A stretch of 64,000 bases of DNA from Cyanidiococcus yangmingshanensis (Eukaryota; Rhodophyta; Bangiophyceae; Cyanidiales; Cyanidiaceae), in contig VWRR01000004.1 of NCBI GenBank assembly GCA_013995675.1, positions 124,001 through 188,000 on the forward strand, written 5' to 3'. Below, piece by piece: positions 21,804 through 32,409 of this stretch. Position 1 is the stretch's first letter. The number at the start of each line of letters is the position of its first letter. The position numbers and the translations under genes were made by a program. The notes beneath the pieces were generated by a model, which ran no database searches, was not told the origin of the DNA, and saw nothing but the letters and a program-made list of their open reading frames with translations.

Positions 21804-23886
21804 TCAGGATCGATGGGGTCGCCACCACTTGGGCATCGGCACTTTCGAGGTGCTCGCTGGGTAGTTCGCTGCCACTGTCTCTCCCCGGTTACGCTGGTGT
21901 GCTGCCGTGGACACGAGTCGCTCATCGGGCGACGCGGCGCTCGTTGGCGCTCCGTCCTGGACCGTATCCGGAACGTGTGATCCAAGCACAGTCTTGTCCC
22001 ACTCACGACGTAGCGCAGCTGCTTGTGCAATCTCGCGAGCAAACGCGGCCTCTTGTGGAGAGCGTTCCAGTCTCGCCCGATACTGAGGCCGCAGAAATGC
22101 TTGCAAAGTGTTTCTTGACGTCGACGGGACCAGTACCAACACTGACGCTGGACAAAGCTGTGCTTCATGCAATGTTGTCGCAACAGCTGGAAGCAGGCGT
22201 TTTGGTGGTGTCTGGTACAGCGCAAAGGCGTGATCAGCCTGAAAAGCATCCTCCAAGTACTGACGCGCAAACGCATACATGTCGCTGAGCTTTTCATCGC
22301 ACCAGAATCGTCCCTCGATGACTACACTGTCTGGCAAGCGGAATCGAATCACACATATCTCTCGCGCTGGTCGCATCGATCGTTGAGTGTTTGATGCACC
22401 TCGAATCTGGAGGATGCTTGTCTCCTCGCGCTGCCGTTGCTGCGTCTGGACGATTCGTCGAAGCTCTTCCGGTGTCAGGTCATAAAAAGCATCCGGCAAA
22501 TCAAGGAGACGCCCATCAATAGGTGTCGCGGCCGGTCGATAGAAGCGAACTTGACGCAGCACCTCTAAAGACAATGCCGATGTCCCAGGCTCCGTCTCTT
22601 GTCCCGAGGTAATCTGGACCCGACGCCGGGTTCGTGAATACATCATTTCCTAGGGCGTTCTGGTCGCCCTGCAGAGCAAGATGCTGCCTTGCGCCTTGAG
22701 TTCTCTGCGTCAACTGCAATTTTCTCCTGTTCTCCGAGCATATCCACACACGCTGCCGCCGATGAGACCGGTAGCGCATTTGCTGCTGCTGCTCGTGTGT
22801 CTTCGTGTTGGGTCACCGAGTCACGCACTGCCACCTTGTCCCCGGTCGAAGTACATTTCACGGGACTTGGTTTTGATGGGCCCTCGGTCAGATTTCTCTC
22901 GGTTGACGTCTCTTCCACGGACGTGCGATGAAGCAAGAGCTGCCGTGTTTTCATTGCATTCGTCGCTGAATCCGTTTCAGCAGAAGCCTTTTGACCGATC
23001 AGCCAGCAGTGATGGCGTTTCTCCTCCCAATGAATCTCCCTGTTCGTGTCGCTCCTGACGCAACTGCTGTGCTCGCTGTCGTGAGAGACCCATTGTGCTG
23101 GACGCAGGCAGCCACACCAAGCGAGTTGTCGGATCTCCGAGCGGAGTCCTCCGATACTTCCCGCTTGGCAACCGTGTCTGCGGAGCTGCCGCCATCGCTC
23201 GCCATAGAAGCGCAGGACGCCACAGCCAAGGTATGCCAGCCAGCACTATCGTCGTCAGTGCCACTGCACTGTATTCGAATTAGTGGTCGCATCCCAGCAT
23301 CCAGACCAAGGTCACGTAACCGAAGGTTGTAAAAGTGTGCCACCCCGAAGTATGTAGACTCGAGATACCGCGCGATGAGGAGACAGGGTTGGTATCGCCA
23401 TACACGCTCTGAGTCGGCGCGAAGAAGAACAGTCCATAGCGTGTCCTCCGGAGACGCACGAACGATAGAACGACCAGGACTGGAGTCCTCAAACTGTACC
23501 GCAACCGATAAAGCTTCGGAGGAGCTTGCTGCCGTTGGTACACGAGCTCCAGCCCGAGCTCGATCAAGTCGCCCTGGCTTGGTGTGCTCCTGGGTGCCCC
23601 GATCGACCACAACGACGCGCGCATGCCCCGTCAGCCCAGACAAACGAAACGGTAGTGACAAGTCTAATAGACGCTGTCCGTAGCGAAGCGTCCATGTCGC
23701 TGGCAAAGGTGGCGTTGTAGCCGAGCCAAGCGCCCTTGCGTCCTCTGAGTTCCGACGACCTCTTTCGCTCGCCTGGACCCAGGCCTGTTTCAAAACATCT
23801 GAAAGAAGAGTATTCGGAGTGGTCTCCACCTTCTCTCTAACTCCCCCACGTCCAACTTCACTAAAATCGATGGTCAAGGTTACCAT
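21804..23886 (-). CDS. ASPSCR1: TUG/ASPSCR1/Ubx4-like UBX-domain protein
   Basis: Starts at 23886 with MVTLTIDFSE and a TUG-type ubiquitin-like domain: TTPNTLLSDVLKQAW, ATWTLRYGQRLLDLSLPFRL followed by SGL. A second ubiquitin-like segment follows (VAVQFEDSSPGRSI, EDTLWTVLLRAD, RYQPCLLIARYLES, LGLDAGMRPLIRIQ). After a low-complexity linker there is VRFYRPAATPIDGRLLDLPD and FYDLTPEELRRIVQTQQRQ, then a UBX domain (ICVIRFRLPDSVVIEGRFWC, FARQYLEDAF, PASVLVLVP) and the terminus PKWW. The order matches TUG/Ubx4, a Cdc48/p97 cofactor that disassembles p97 hexamers or acts in vesicle retention. The N- and C-terminal blocks lie in different frames, linked through poorly conserved sequence at 22.64-23.0 kb, where the exact frame path is uncertain. 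It is divergent from the 5-alpha-reductase gene, 145 bp apart. Confidence 0.8.
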
Positions 23887-24031
23887 GTTCCGAGTTTATG
23901 AAAGAACGTGTCGAAACGTTCAACGCATCGATCTCGCGTGCCGAACAAGCAATGCTTTCGCGAAAGTTTTCACCTTCTCGCTGCTCGAAGAACGCGAACA
24001 GGTGAAACACGTTCACTCGGTTACGCTTCTC

Positions 24032-24901
24032 ATGACTTTTGCAATGTACGATATTATCCTTTGGAGTTGGATTGCCCTTGGTATTGTCGTGTTTCCTGTG
24101 CTCTTTCTAGTTTCTGCACCTTATGGTCGACACTTGCGCACAGGATGGGGTCCAACGCTACGAAGCGACGTGGGCTGGGTCGTTCAGGAGAGCCCGTCGT
24201 TTCTCATCATGGCGCTCTATCTGGGACGATGGCTGAATTCTCATCTAGAGAAGGACAAGATCATGGACTTTGACGCAGGGCAGTGGATGACGATCGTTCT
24301 GGCACTGTGCTGGCTCGTTCACTACTTCAATCGAGCGTTCGTGTTCCCACTCCGGATGCGCGGTGGTGCGAAGCCAACGACGTTCACAGTAGTCGCGACG
24401 GCGATTGCGTTCTGCATCACGAATACGTATTTGAATGCACACGCCCTCTTTGAGCAGGAATTGGTGATTCGATCGAAGCGTTCGTTAGACGGTGCATTCC
24501 TTTGCGGTGTGACGCTGTGGTTGCTCGGTCTACTTGCGAACTGGCAAAGCGACGCAATCACTCGAAACCTGCGACGCAGTCCCGAGGATATCAAACTCCA
24601 GCGCTACGCGATACCGTATGGCGGTCTGTACCGTTACGTGAGTGCGCCAAACTACTTTGCCGAGTTTGTTGAATGGACTGGTTTCGCGATCGCGGCACGG
24701 AACTGGGCGGCCTTCTCCTTTGCGCTCTGGACTTTTTGTAACCTTTACCCACGAGCACGGAGCAATCATCAGTGGTATTTGCAGAACTTTGCAAACTATG
24801 TGGCATTGAATCGGAACGCGTTTTTCCCGAATCCATTCAGGGGAACACCAACTCCGCAAAGAAGGCAACCAGCACAATCGGAACGTTCTTATCGGCGATG
24901 A
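24032..24901 (+). CDS. Steroid 5-alpha-reductase family (DET2/SRD5A1-like)
   Basis: An uninterrupted 289-aa integral membrane protein of the ER. Motifs typical of DET2/SRD5A: APYGRHLRTGWGP, VVQESPSFLI, YFNRAFVFPLRMRGG, TNTYLNAHAL, IPYGGLYRYVSAPNYFAEFV followed by EWTGFAIA, and NLYPRARSNHQWYLQNF. The C-terminal half holds the NADPH/substrate region of this family, which reduces the delta-4 double bond of 3-oxo-steroids. In plants it acts in brassinosteroid synthesis; in a red alga the likely substrate is a sterol intermediate (inference). About five to six hydrophobic segments are visible. The frame is open back to 23819, but ATG 24032 (or 24044) gives the usual N-terminal first helix; earlier codons overlap the divergent TUG-like gene. 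Confidence 0.87.
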   Translation: MTFAMYDIILWSWIALGIVVFPVLFLVSAPYGRHLRTGWGPTLRSDVGWVVQESPSFLIMALYLGRWLNSHLEKDKIMDFDAGQWMTIVLALCWLVHYFNRAFVFPLRMRGGAKPTTFTVVATAIAFCITNTYLNAHALFEQELVIRSKRSLDGAFLCGVTLWLLGLLANWQSDAITRNLRRSPEDIKLQRYAIPYGGLYRYVSAPNYFAEFVEWTGFAIAARNWAAFSFALWTFCNLYPRARSNHQWYLQNFANYVALNRNAFFPNPFRGTPTPQRRQPAQSERSYRR

Positions 24902-25380
24902 TCTGAGGGAGAAAATGGAACTTATCAAGCAGGTGGATGATATTGGTTACGAACACACATACCTCCGTTTACCCAGCGCAAATTTCTAAGTTATAAAGTG
25001 TTCTGGAATATCTGACGTGCAGGCTAGCTGCTCGACAAGTACCGACGCGTCTCCAACAAAGAGGTATCTGCAACAACGACAAAAACTGCTGTACTTGGAG
25101 AATTCTATACAGAATGAAACGATCATTCAAGATATTTTTCCATGAGCTAGAACCACTCAGACGAGATCGTGTGACGTTCTTGTGAACCGTGCAACAGATC
25201 GTTTCAGTAAACAGGTGAGCCATGCCACGTACAATGAGAAGGCGTACATCTGCAGGTGTCCGGTCGGGATCGCGCGTCCCGACCTCGTATCTGCCTCATT
25301 TTCGAACAGTTCATGAGTCTATCCTTGGGATGATTCGTTTCCAGACGCGGTCGCGATAGCGGAAATGGAGACGGGTCCGC
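24902..25380. other. Intergenic between convergent genes
   Basis: About 480 bases between the ends of the reductase and ABC permease genes. No supported feature. Confidence 0.35.
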
Positions 25381-27853
25381 TTAATTCAGCGTGTAGCGTT
25401 CTCGGGCGAGCTTGTAGAGCGGCGCCCAAACGAAGCGATTCGTCAGCAGAACCAAACCAGCCATGACAAGCGTGCCTGCGAGTAGCATCGGCATATCACC
25501 ACGGGCTGCAGCGTCTGAAATAAGTGCTCCAAGGCCTCGAGTCGATAAAATCTTCCCACGGAACTGAACATACTCGCTCACAATGCTGGCGTTCCAAGCG
25601 CCGCCGACAGCGGTGACGATGCCGGTAATAAGGTACGGGAATATCCCCGGCAAGATCAGGTATCGCCATCCGCTTCCATTGACGAACAGGCCACGGATTG
25701 CTTGCTTTGTTATAGATAGCGTCGGCTTCCCAGAGTTCCGTTGGAATCGCTGCTGATCCCGCAATAACATTGAAGAGAATGTACCACATGGTACCGAGCA
25801 TCATCAACAGAATCGAGCCGACTTGTAGCCCGAGCCCGCCAAGATTTGCCAAACCGAGCAACAGGAATGGGAACACGGCCGTCGCGGGAACCGAGGCAGC
25901 GATCTGAACAAGAGGCTGCAGAACACGTGCCAGAGCAGGTGAACATCCAATGGCCACTCCCAGGGGCACTGTCCAGAGCAGCGAGAGCACCAATGCGATC
26001 AACACCCGGGCGAATGTAAACATCGCACAGCCCAATATCGTCATCCATGACTGCAGAGATATCGCATGAAGGATCCTCAGCGCGTGATTTGCCACCCGAA
26101 AAGAGACGAACGCGGCACCTGAAATGAGCAGCACACTAGAGATGGTCATGAAATAGACCGCCAAGTTCCAAATTCTCAACACAAGGCGCGGCTGATTCAT
26201 TCGTTTCCAGGCAAGAACCAATGTCCCAGAAGTTCCTCGGGTGGTCCGCTCCCACAAACGATCTGCATCCAGAAACTTCTGCCACAGTGGAGAGCAGAAC
26301 CGCTGACGCAGTGTACGCATCAGGGGTGATCGCTGAAAATAGGCAAAGACAATGCTGCGCGGCGAGTCCAGTTCTCGCTGTTGGATAACTCCTTGTTCAG
26401 CGAGCGTCGCTGCATCATCCTCAATAGCATGGCTCGTGCCGAGTCCTGTTGCATTGCGAGCAGGCTCCGTTTCGTTTTGTCTCTGCAAAAGCTGCAAAAC
26501 ACCAAACTTGCGAGGAGCGCTCGTCGATCGCTTGGCAGAGGACTGTTCTGTTGTCGACGAAACATCTGCACCTAGCTTTGGGCTGGAACTCGTCCCACCG
26601 CGCGAGACCCCTTTTTGCAGGGCACCGATAGCACCGACACTAGCATTCGTATTGAAAGAAAACTTGAAGCGCTCACTCCAGACGATCAGCGGACGCCAGA
26701 ACAAGAAATCGATGCAGACAATGAGACCCACAACAGTCAGCAACCCCGCAGAAACAGCTCCCATATTGCCACGATCAGCGGCTTCGGACAGAAAACTTCC
26801 CAATCCTGGCAAGCGGTATTCCCTCCCTGGACCGAGGGAGAAGCTCTCTATGCTGATGAGAAAGAACCATCCGCTGGAGACCGATATAATTGAATTCCAG
26901 ACTAGGGAGCACACCCCCGCCGGCGCTTCAAGTAACCAGAAACGTCGCCAGGCGGAGAGTCGCAGGACTCGCGCTGCCTCCATCAGATCCGGTGGTATAG
27001 ATATCAGCGATTGATAAAAGCCCAAAAGCATGTTCCAAGCCATGGAGGTAAAGAGCAGCAGGATCGCGGCTAATTCCACGCCAAGCCTCTGTCCCGGGAA
27101 CATTGCAATAAGACCTAGCACTGCCGCGGGAACAAACGCCAATATCGGAACAGATTGGAGCACATCAATGATGAGTAGCAACATCTGTGCAGCAAAGGAA
27201 GCACGATACGCAATGTATGCATAGATCATCGAGAAAACGAGTGAAATGCCATATGCTACCAAGAGTCGCATAACGGATTGGAATCCGTAGACCGGCAGAA
27301 CCTTCGGATCACTCGAAATAGTTACCTTGCTCGGATCATAACGCTGCATGATTGCGTTCGTGGTTGTGCTCGCTAATGCATAGGCGAGCACCACGAGCAG
27401 TAGCAGCACAAGACCATCACGGTACGCAGAAGGACGCGCCAGGGCGCTCAAAACGGTAGCCCGTTGACGTCTTGGAAGCTGTTCACGGATTGGCGCTCCA
27501 GTGACGCTCTCTGCTGGGCGTTGATCATGCGATGGAGATGCTGCTGCTTGGTCCGAATGCTCCATTCCCAGATATCGATGTTGTCGAACTGGCCGCCAGC
27601 TATGTGATTTTATTCGCTGCCTCGGCCATCGAAAAAGTGTACGTGCGTTTCGGTACCGAGGCGAGGCGGGAAGAAAAGCAGTATGCGCCGCCAGTGCAGC
27701 ACCGCACGAGCGGTGAGCTGTTCCAGACGAGGCGTGACCGAGTCGCGCTCTTCCAACTGAAGTTGTTGACCTTCTCTGTATAACTCCAGGCGGCAACATA
27801 AACCCTAAAACTGGCGTTAATGGCAAGCACAGAAGCGCAACAGCACTCGCCAT
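25381..27853 (-). CDS. Twin-domain bacterial-type ABC transporter permease (NitT/TauT-like) with N-terminal leader
   Basis: A ~820-aa protein with two fused membrane permease units. Unit 1: RLLVAYGISLVFSMIYAYIA, DVLQSVPILAFVPAAVLGLI, then the EAA loop DLMEAARVLRLSAWRRFWLL, and LGSFLSEAADRGNMG. A hydrophilic linker of ~120 residues follows. Unit 2: TVPLGVAIG, QIAASVPATAVFPFLLLGLA, an EAA-like PTELWEADAIYNK, RYLILPGIFPYLITGIVTAV, GGAWNASIVSEYVQFRGK and LGALISDAAARGDMPM. This two-unit layout is known from bacterial nitrate/sulfonate/taurine-type importers, whose ATPase and binding protein are separate genes, none of which is here. One +1 step near 25707 joins the last ~110 residues. The ATG at 27853 starts MASAVALLCLPLTPVLGFML and a Ser/Arg-rich leader compatible with organelle targeting; an ATG at 28003 is also in frame. 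Bacterial or endosymbiont origin is inferred. Confidence 0.82.
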
Positions 27854-28341
27854 GGTGCCTCCGAGTGATTCTGCTGGCAACTTGGGTTGTGTACCTCGGA
27901 CGCCACCGCAGCGAGGCGGCCTGGTCCAATAGAGAAACACCGTCTCTACGGCCAGCGAGCACACTCGACTTGATCTGGCTTCATGTGTCGTTTTCTCTAT
28001 CATCAAGCTTGTCTACCATAAAAACCACTGCAAAAGTGAGTCTTGTACCAAATGCGGGCTGTTTACACGAGTTCTTGGAACAAAAATCGAGGCGAGCCAG
28101 CGACACCCGGCAGCTGGAAGCGCGCATGAAACCAGCACCGCAACGAATGCTGCTGGCTCGTGCTGCTGCGTTCCTGCGGCGAGCGCACCCGCAACTCGAT
28201 AGGTTTCACCTCAAACGATAATATTCCGGAAGCTGAAGTAGAACCCCAATGGAGCATTCGTGTGAGATGAACACCCCGACTATGGTTCGGATCCTGTCGA
28301 CCCAACGTATGGCCACATAGATACCGTTTTGTTTTCCTTCC
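27854..28341. other. Intergenic, 5' flank of ABC permease
   Basis: About 490 bases, or 340 if the upstream ATG at 28003 is used. No gene or RNA recognised. Confidence 0.3.
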
Positions 28342-28437
28342 GATGCACACCATCCACTACATTGATTCATGCACATTCCAAAAGATCATCTCGTTCAGAA
28401 TCAACAATCCCTTTATGGATCGTAGAGACAACGCCCT
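28342..28437. repeat. Direct repeat copy 1 (~95 bp)
   Basis: Nearly identical to 28560-28655: about six mismatches in ~94 aligned bases, with no gaps seen. Begins gatgcacaccatccactac and ends near gtagagacaacg. Function unknown; it lies in the VPS4 upstream region. Confidence 0.9.
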
Positions 28438-28559
28438 CCCAAGCTGATAATCACCGATGAAAACTGTAACGTAAATCTATCTATAAAACAAACAAATCAC
28501 ATGCACTAGATCCAAGCCGAGAGACATGGATACATCGTTCTGTTTAAGTAACACTTACT

Positions 28560-28655
28560 GACGCACACCATCCACTACATTGATTCATGTACATTCCAAA
28601 AACTCATCTCGTTCAGAATCAACAATCCCTTTATGGAGCGTAGAGACAACGCGCT
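28560..28655. repeat. Direct repeat copy 2 (~95 bp)
   Basis: Second copy of the element at 28342-28437, same orientation, offset 218 bases. The intervening ~120 bases are AT-richer (cgtaaatctatctataaaac) than the surroundings. Confidence 0.9.
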
Positions 28656-28769
28656 ATTCAGATTGCGGAAAAGCGCCGTTCGTGGCATGGGTGCACCCGT
28701 ATCGAGATCGGCGTCGGCAACCCCATCCGATCCGAACAACATGCCCCTGTGTCACGGTTCGCTCGATGA

Positions 28770-28968
28770 CGTGTCTCGGGTGGCGCGCACGCTCGCACGC
28801 ACGCGGACAACACCCCCGCCGAGTGCGCGGAGTGGCGATCCGTGTGTGCGCCCGGACAAGGGCGCTGTCCGTACGCGAGAGACCCAGTGGCCGTTTTCGC
28901 GCACGCACGCACGCACACAGACGTTTGTCTTGCGTGTCTGCGTCGGTGCGTCGTGTGCTCCCAAACGC
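28770..28968. repeat. ACGC-rich low-complexity tract upstream of VPS4
   Basis: Runs of cgcacg/acgcacgc on one strand (28785-28805 and 28898-28920) are followed by a partly complementary tgcgtgtctgcg stretch (28931-28945), so a local hairpin is possible. It directly precedes the VPS4 ATG and would be in its 5' leader or promoter. Confidence 0.65.
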
Positions 28969-30537
28969 ATGACTTCGTTTGTAGAGAAAGGAATCGAGTT
29001 CGCGACAAAGGCGACACAAACAGACCGAGAGGCACGAAAGACACGAGATCATGAAACGTTTGAAGCTGCTTATCACTATTACCTGCGTGCAATTGAGTAC
29101 CTGATGACTGCGATTCGTTGGGAGAAATCGGAGAAGACAAAGATGCTTCTGCAGACACGTGTTCGGGAATATATCTCACGAGCTGAGGCTATAAAAGAGC
29201 TTTTGAAGCGCGGTTTATGTGAACAAGCTCCAGGAAGTGATGATGGCGCCGATGGTTTGCCATTCGAGTCCGAGTCGCAGCCAAACGGTAGTGCCACGGC
29301 GGCAGCGACGTTGAGTCCCAGTTCACAGGGTACCGACCAGAACGGGAGCGCGACGCGTGGCCGGCGAGCAGGCAAGGCGACTGGTGGCTCCGGAGGAGGT
29401 GCAGGGGGCGGCGGCAACGCTTCTGCCCCGACCAAAGATGAGGCGGAGCGTTTGCGCCAGCAGCTCGCCTCGGTGATTGTGCGAGAACGTCCACAGGTAC
29501 GTTGGTCTGACGTTGCCGGTCTCGACGGGGCCAAGGAGGCACTCAAAGAGACGGTTGTGTTGCCGATGCGCTTACCCAGACTCTTCACCGGCAAACGAGA
29601 GCCATGGCGTGGAATTTTGCTGTACGGACCGCCCGGCACGGGCAAGTCATATTTGGCCAAGGCTGTTGCCACGGAAAGTGCAGCTTCCTTCTTTAGCGTC
29701 TCTTCAGCTGACTTGGTGAGCAAATGGCAAGGCGAATCGGAGAAGCTCATTCGACAGTTGTTCCAGATGGCACGCGAGTCGGCACCGTCGATCATTTTTA
29801 TCGATGAGGTCGATGCCTTGTGTTCCAGTCGGTCCGAATCAGACTCGGACTCGACTCGTCGGATCAAGACGGAGTTCTTGGTTCAGATGCAGGAGGGTCT
29901 CTTGTCTGGTGACAACGCCCGGAAGGAAGGGAAACATGTGCTGGTACTCGGAGCGACCAACCTGCCATGGCAACTGGATCCGGCAATCCGACGACGCTTT
30001 GAGCGACGGATCTATATTCCGCTGCCCGATGACCGTTCTCGAAAACGCATGTTTGAGATTCATATTGGAGATACGCCCCACAGTCTCAATGCTGGGGATT
30101 TCGAGCAACTAGCACGTTCCACCGAAGGCTACAGCGGTGCCGATATTGAAATTATGGTGCGAGATGCGATCATGCAGCCCATTCGGCGTCTACAGACCGC
30201 GACCCATTTTCGGCTCGTTCCGCCCCGACCACGAATCCGAAGTGAATCTCGGGTGAACGGCACCATAAGCGGGGGTGTCGGGGCCAACCAGGCTGGCGCT
30301 GGAGTGCGCATATCAAGTTCGTCTTCGCCAGAGTTGCTCTGGATGCCGTGCTCTCCAGCAGCGCCCGGTGCCGTTGAGATGAACCTCTATGATGTTCCGC
30401 CGGACAAGCTACTGGTTCCAGACGTTCGCTATAGCGACTTTGAAGAGGTCCTTATGAATACAAAACCGACCGTTAGCAAGGCAGATCTAACCTCATATGA
30501 GCGGTTTACCCGTGAATTCGGTCAGGAGTGTAACTGA
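28969..30537 (+). CDS. VPS4: VPS4-type AAA ATPase
   Basis: An uninterrupted 522-aa protein. Residues 1-80 form an MIT domain ([37 protein letters not shown]) that binds ESCRT-III tails. A Gly/Ser-rich linker (~90-155) leads to the AAA module: [16 protein letters not shown], Walker A GPPGTGKS at ~220-227, [19 protein letters not shown] (pore loop region), Walker [11 protein letters not shown], and arginine fingers in [18 protein letters not shown]. Then [20 protein letters not shown] and the Vps4 C-terminal helix with [20 protein letters not shown]. It hydrolyses ATP to disassemble ESCRT-III at endosomes and, in cyanidian algae, possibly in cell division (inference). A ~45-aa insertion (~365-410, Ser/Gly/Asn-rich) sits before the C-terminal part. 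The longer open frame upstream is Arg/Thr-rich and probably non-coding. Confidence 0.95.
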   Translation: MTSFVEKGIEFATKATQTDREARKTRDHETFEAAYHYYLRAIEYLMTAIRWEKSEKTKMLLQTRVREYISRAEAIKELLKRGLCEQAPGSDDGADGLPFESESQPNGSATAAATLSPSSQGTDQNGSATRGRRAGKATGGSGGGAGGGGNASAPTKDEAERLRQQLASVIVRERPQVRWSDVAGLDGAKEALKETVVLPMRLPRLFTGKREPWRGILLYGPPGTGKSYLAKAVATESAASFFSVSSADLVSKWQGESEKLIRQLFQMARESAPSIIFIDEVDALCSSRSESDSDSTRRIKTEFLVQMQEGLLSGDNARKEGKHVLVLGATNLPWQLDPAIRRRFERRIYIPLPDDRSRKRMFEIHIGDTPHSLNAGDFEQLARSTEGYSGADIEIMVRDAIMQPIRRLQTATHFRLVPPRPRIRSESRVNGTISGGVGANQAGAGVRISSSSSPELLWMPCSPAAPGAVEMNLYDVPPDKLLVPDVRYSDFEEVLMNTKPTVSKADLTSYERFTREFGQECN

Positions 30538-32409
30538 AGAGATTGATGCGCTGATTCCGGTCAGCTCTGCAGCGAAAGCTTCATACCGTAAGTCGTCTCG
30601 CGCTCAGCTGGGCGAACCCATGGCCTTATTACGAGTGGACAATGTCGATCAGTGCGTTTGATGTAGTGCATGACACCAAAGTCTTGATGAATTTCACTTG
30701 TGTGTCGGCGGATTCCCGAAATCGTTCTGATTCGCTTTTCTTGCAACATTCGCGGGCTCTTCGGCGAGGAGTTCTGGTGCTCCAACGCCGGATTGTGTTC
30801 ATGGCGCACGAATGGCTTGTGGCGCCTCGGGCACGCAATGGCCTTTTGGCCAAGATCGAGAAGCGCACCCTCTCGCGCGTCTCGCAAGGGTCGATCTCAA
30901 AGGGCTTGAACTGCTCGTCCGCTCAATCATGGCGAGTGCCATCTTCACATGAACCAAGGCAATGCAGCCGCGTAACAAATTGATGCAGAACGAGTCTGCC
31001 GCCAAATTTATCGATTTGTGTACCCCAAGATCGAATGAAACCCGAAGCGCTCCCAGTCGGTGTGTATGTGTGTGCCAAACGATAGATCCATGGGCGTATG
31101 CATTTGCGGACATGGTCTCGAAAACCCGAACGCTCCCAGCTGATGTCGTCGTCGTCGTCGTTACGCTCGAAATCTTATTGAACTGAATCCGACGTTTTTC
31201 TTCCCGGTGGCTTATTTCGACAGTGACTCTATCGGGGCCAGGCGTGCACCCGCTGGAAAATAGGGTCCGTGCCGGTCCAGGACCAGAAAGGCCACGCCAT
31301 ACAGAATCGTTTTGGTTGCGTCAAATGCATCAAGCTTCGTTTGCCTTGAAATTCCAGCACTCTAGAGAGCGCTTTTGCCAATACTGTTCATTCCAGAGAG
31401 GGCCTAGCTCGAGAGCTTCTATTTCGTCATCGACGTGCCCCTGGACTCGTCTTTGGCAAGACTCTTGTCCAGGATGCCAATAAAATCAGAAACCTTTCTT
31501 GCGCCGCAATACACTACAGATTGGTGTCAATTGAGTTAACAGGATTCTCGAGCGAAACTCTGGTCTCGTCCCCGACACTGGGGTCGCGCGGTGGCGAGCA
31601 GCCCACCGTCAACGTCTCTGAACCCATCGAAACATGCATTCTCGAGCGTTCACCCTGCCGCTGAGGACCCGGGAGCCACCCAAACACATGCCCTACGAAT
31701 ACGGCATCCTTCGAGACAATATGTGCGGGTTGATGCTCCACCAGTCGGCGAGCCAAGCATCGCCTGTATCAAGAGATGAAAATCAATTGAGATTGCTTGG
31801 ATGCCTGGAAACGTTCAGCGAAGCAACTAGGATGGGTTCGCGACGATTCCAATGCCTGGCTATCGATGACGATTCCGGTGTGCGCTGCCGAAGTCCTCCT
31901 CGCACTCGTTCGGCCCGATGGAAGTTTCGCTGCTCTTGGATGACACACACGAGGTAGGGCACGTCATGAATGGGTGCATCATAATGGAGGCAGGTTTCAG
32001 CGCTCATTTAAGATGACCGTTCAGAGAAAGTCAAGATACGAGATCTGCACTTGCGTCATTGAACAACAATCATCTACCTCCCCCGAATTGTATTCGGCTG
32101 GGCCCATTCGTTCGAGTTTGCAGCAACGTTGAACTCCAGATCAAGAGAGCGCCAACTCGAATACACCCGCTGCGGCTTCGTTTGCTAGGTGCGTCCGAAC
32201 GACACAAACAGCAAGATTCTTTATCGGTCTATCACAGGCCATGACCTCATGTTGATCTTTCACGCCCAAGCTCGCGGCTCTCTCTCTCTGTGCGATGCAC
32301 GAGGCGTACCTGAATGCGAGATTTGGTGCGAGCGCGTCCATAACTCATCCATGTCGGGGGCCTCGGCATCACTCATGTAGGATTCACGATCTGATCCATC
32401 ACTTGATCG
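30538..32409. other. Long intergenic region, ~1.9 kb
   Basis: No confident gene. On the minus strand around 30960-30630 three frames in +1 order give fragments such as DEQFKPFEIDPCETRE and RRHKPFVRHEHNPALEHQ, and at 32007-31800 MSAETCLHYDAPIHDVPY; these might be pieces of small genes but match no family I know. The 11-mer ttgatgtagtg occurs at 30658. Confidence 0.3.

Noticed and set aside
28633-28968. 112-residue N-terminal extension of VPS4 (open frame to 28633)
   Set aside because: It translates the direct repeat copy and the ACGC tract into Arg/Thr-rich text; the MIT domain starts right at ATG 28969.
8013-30537. Functional cluster of ESCRT/endosome genes (SNF8, MON2, TUG, VPS4)
   Set aside because: They are on both strands, separated by unrelated genes, and eukaryotic gene order of this kind is easily chance.
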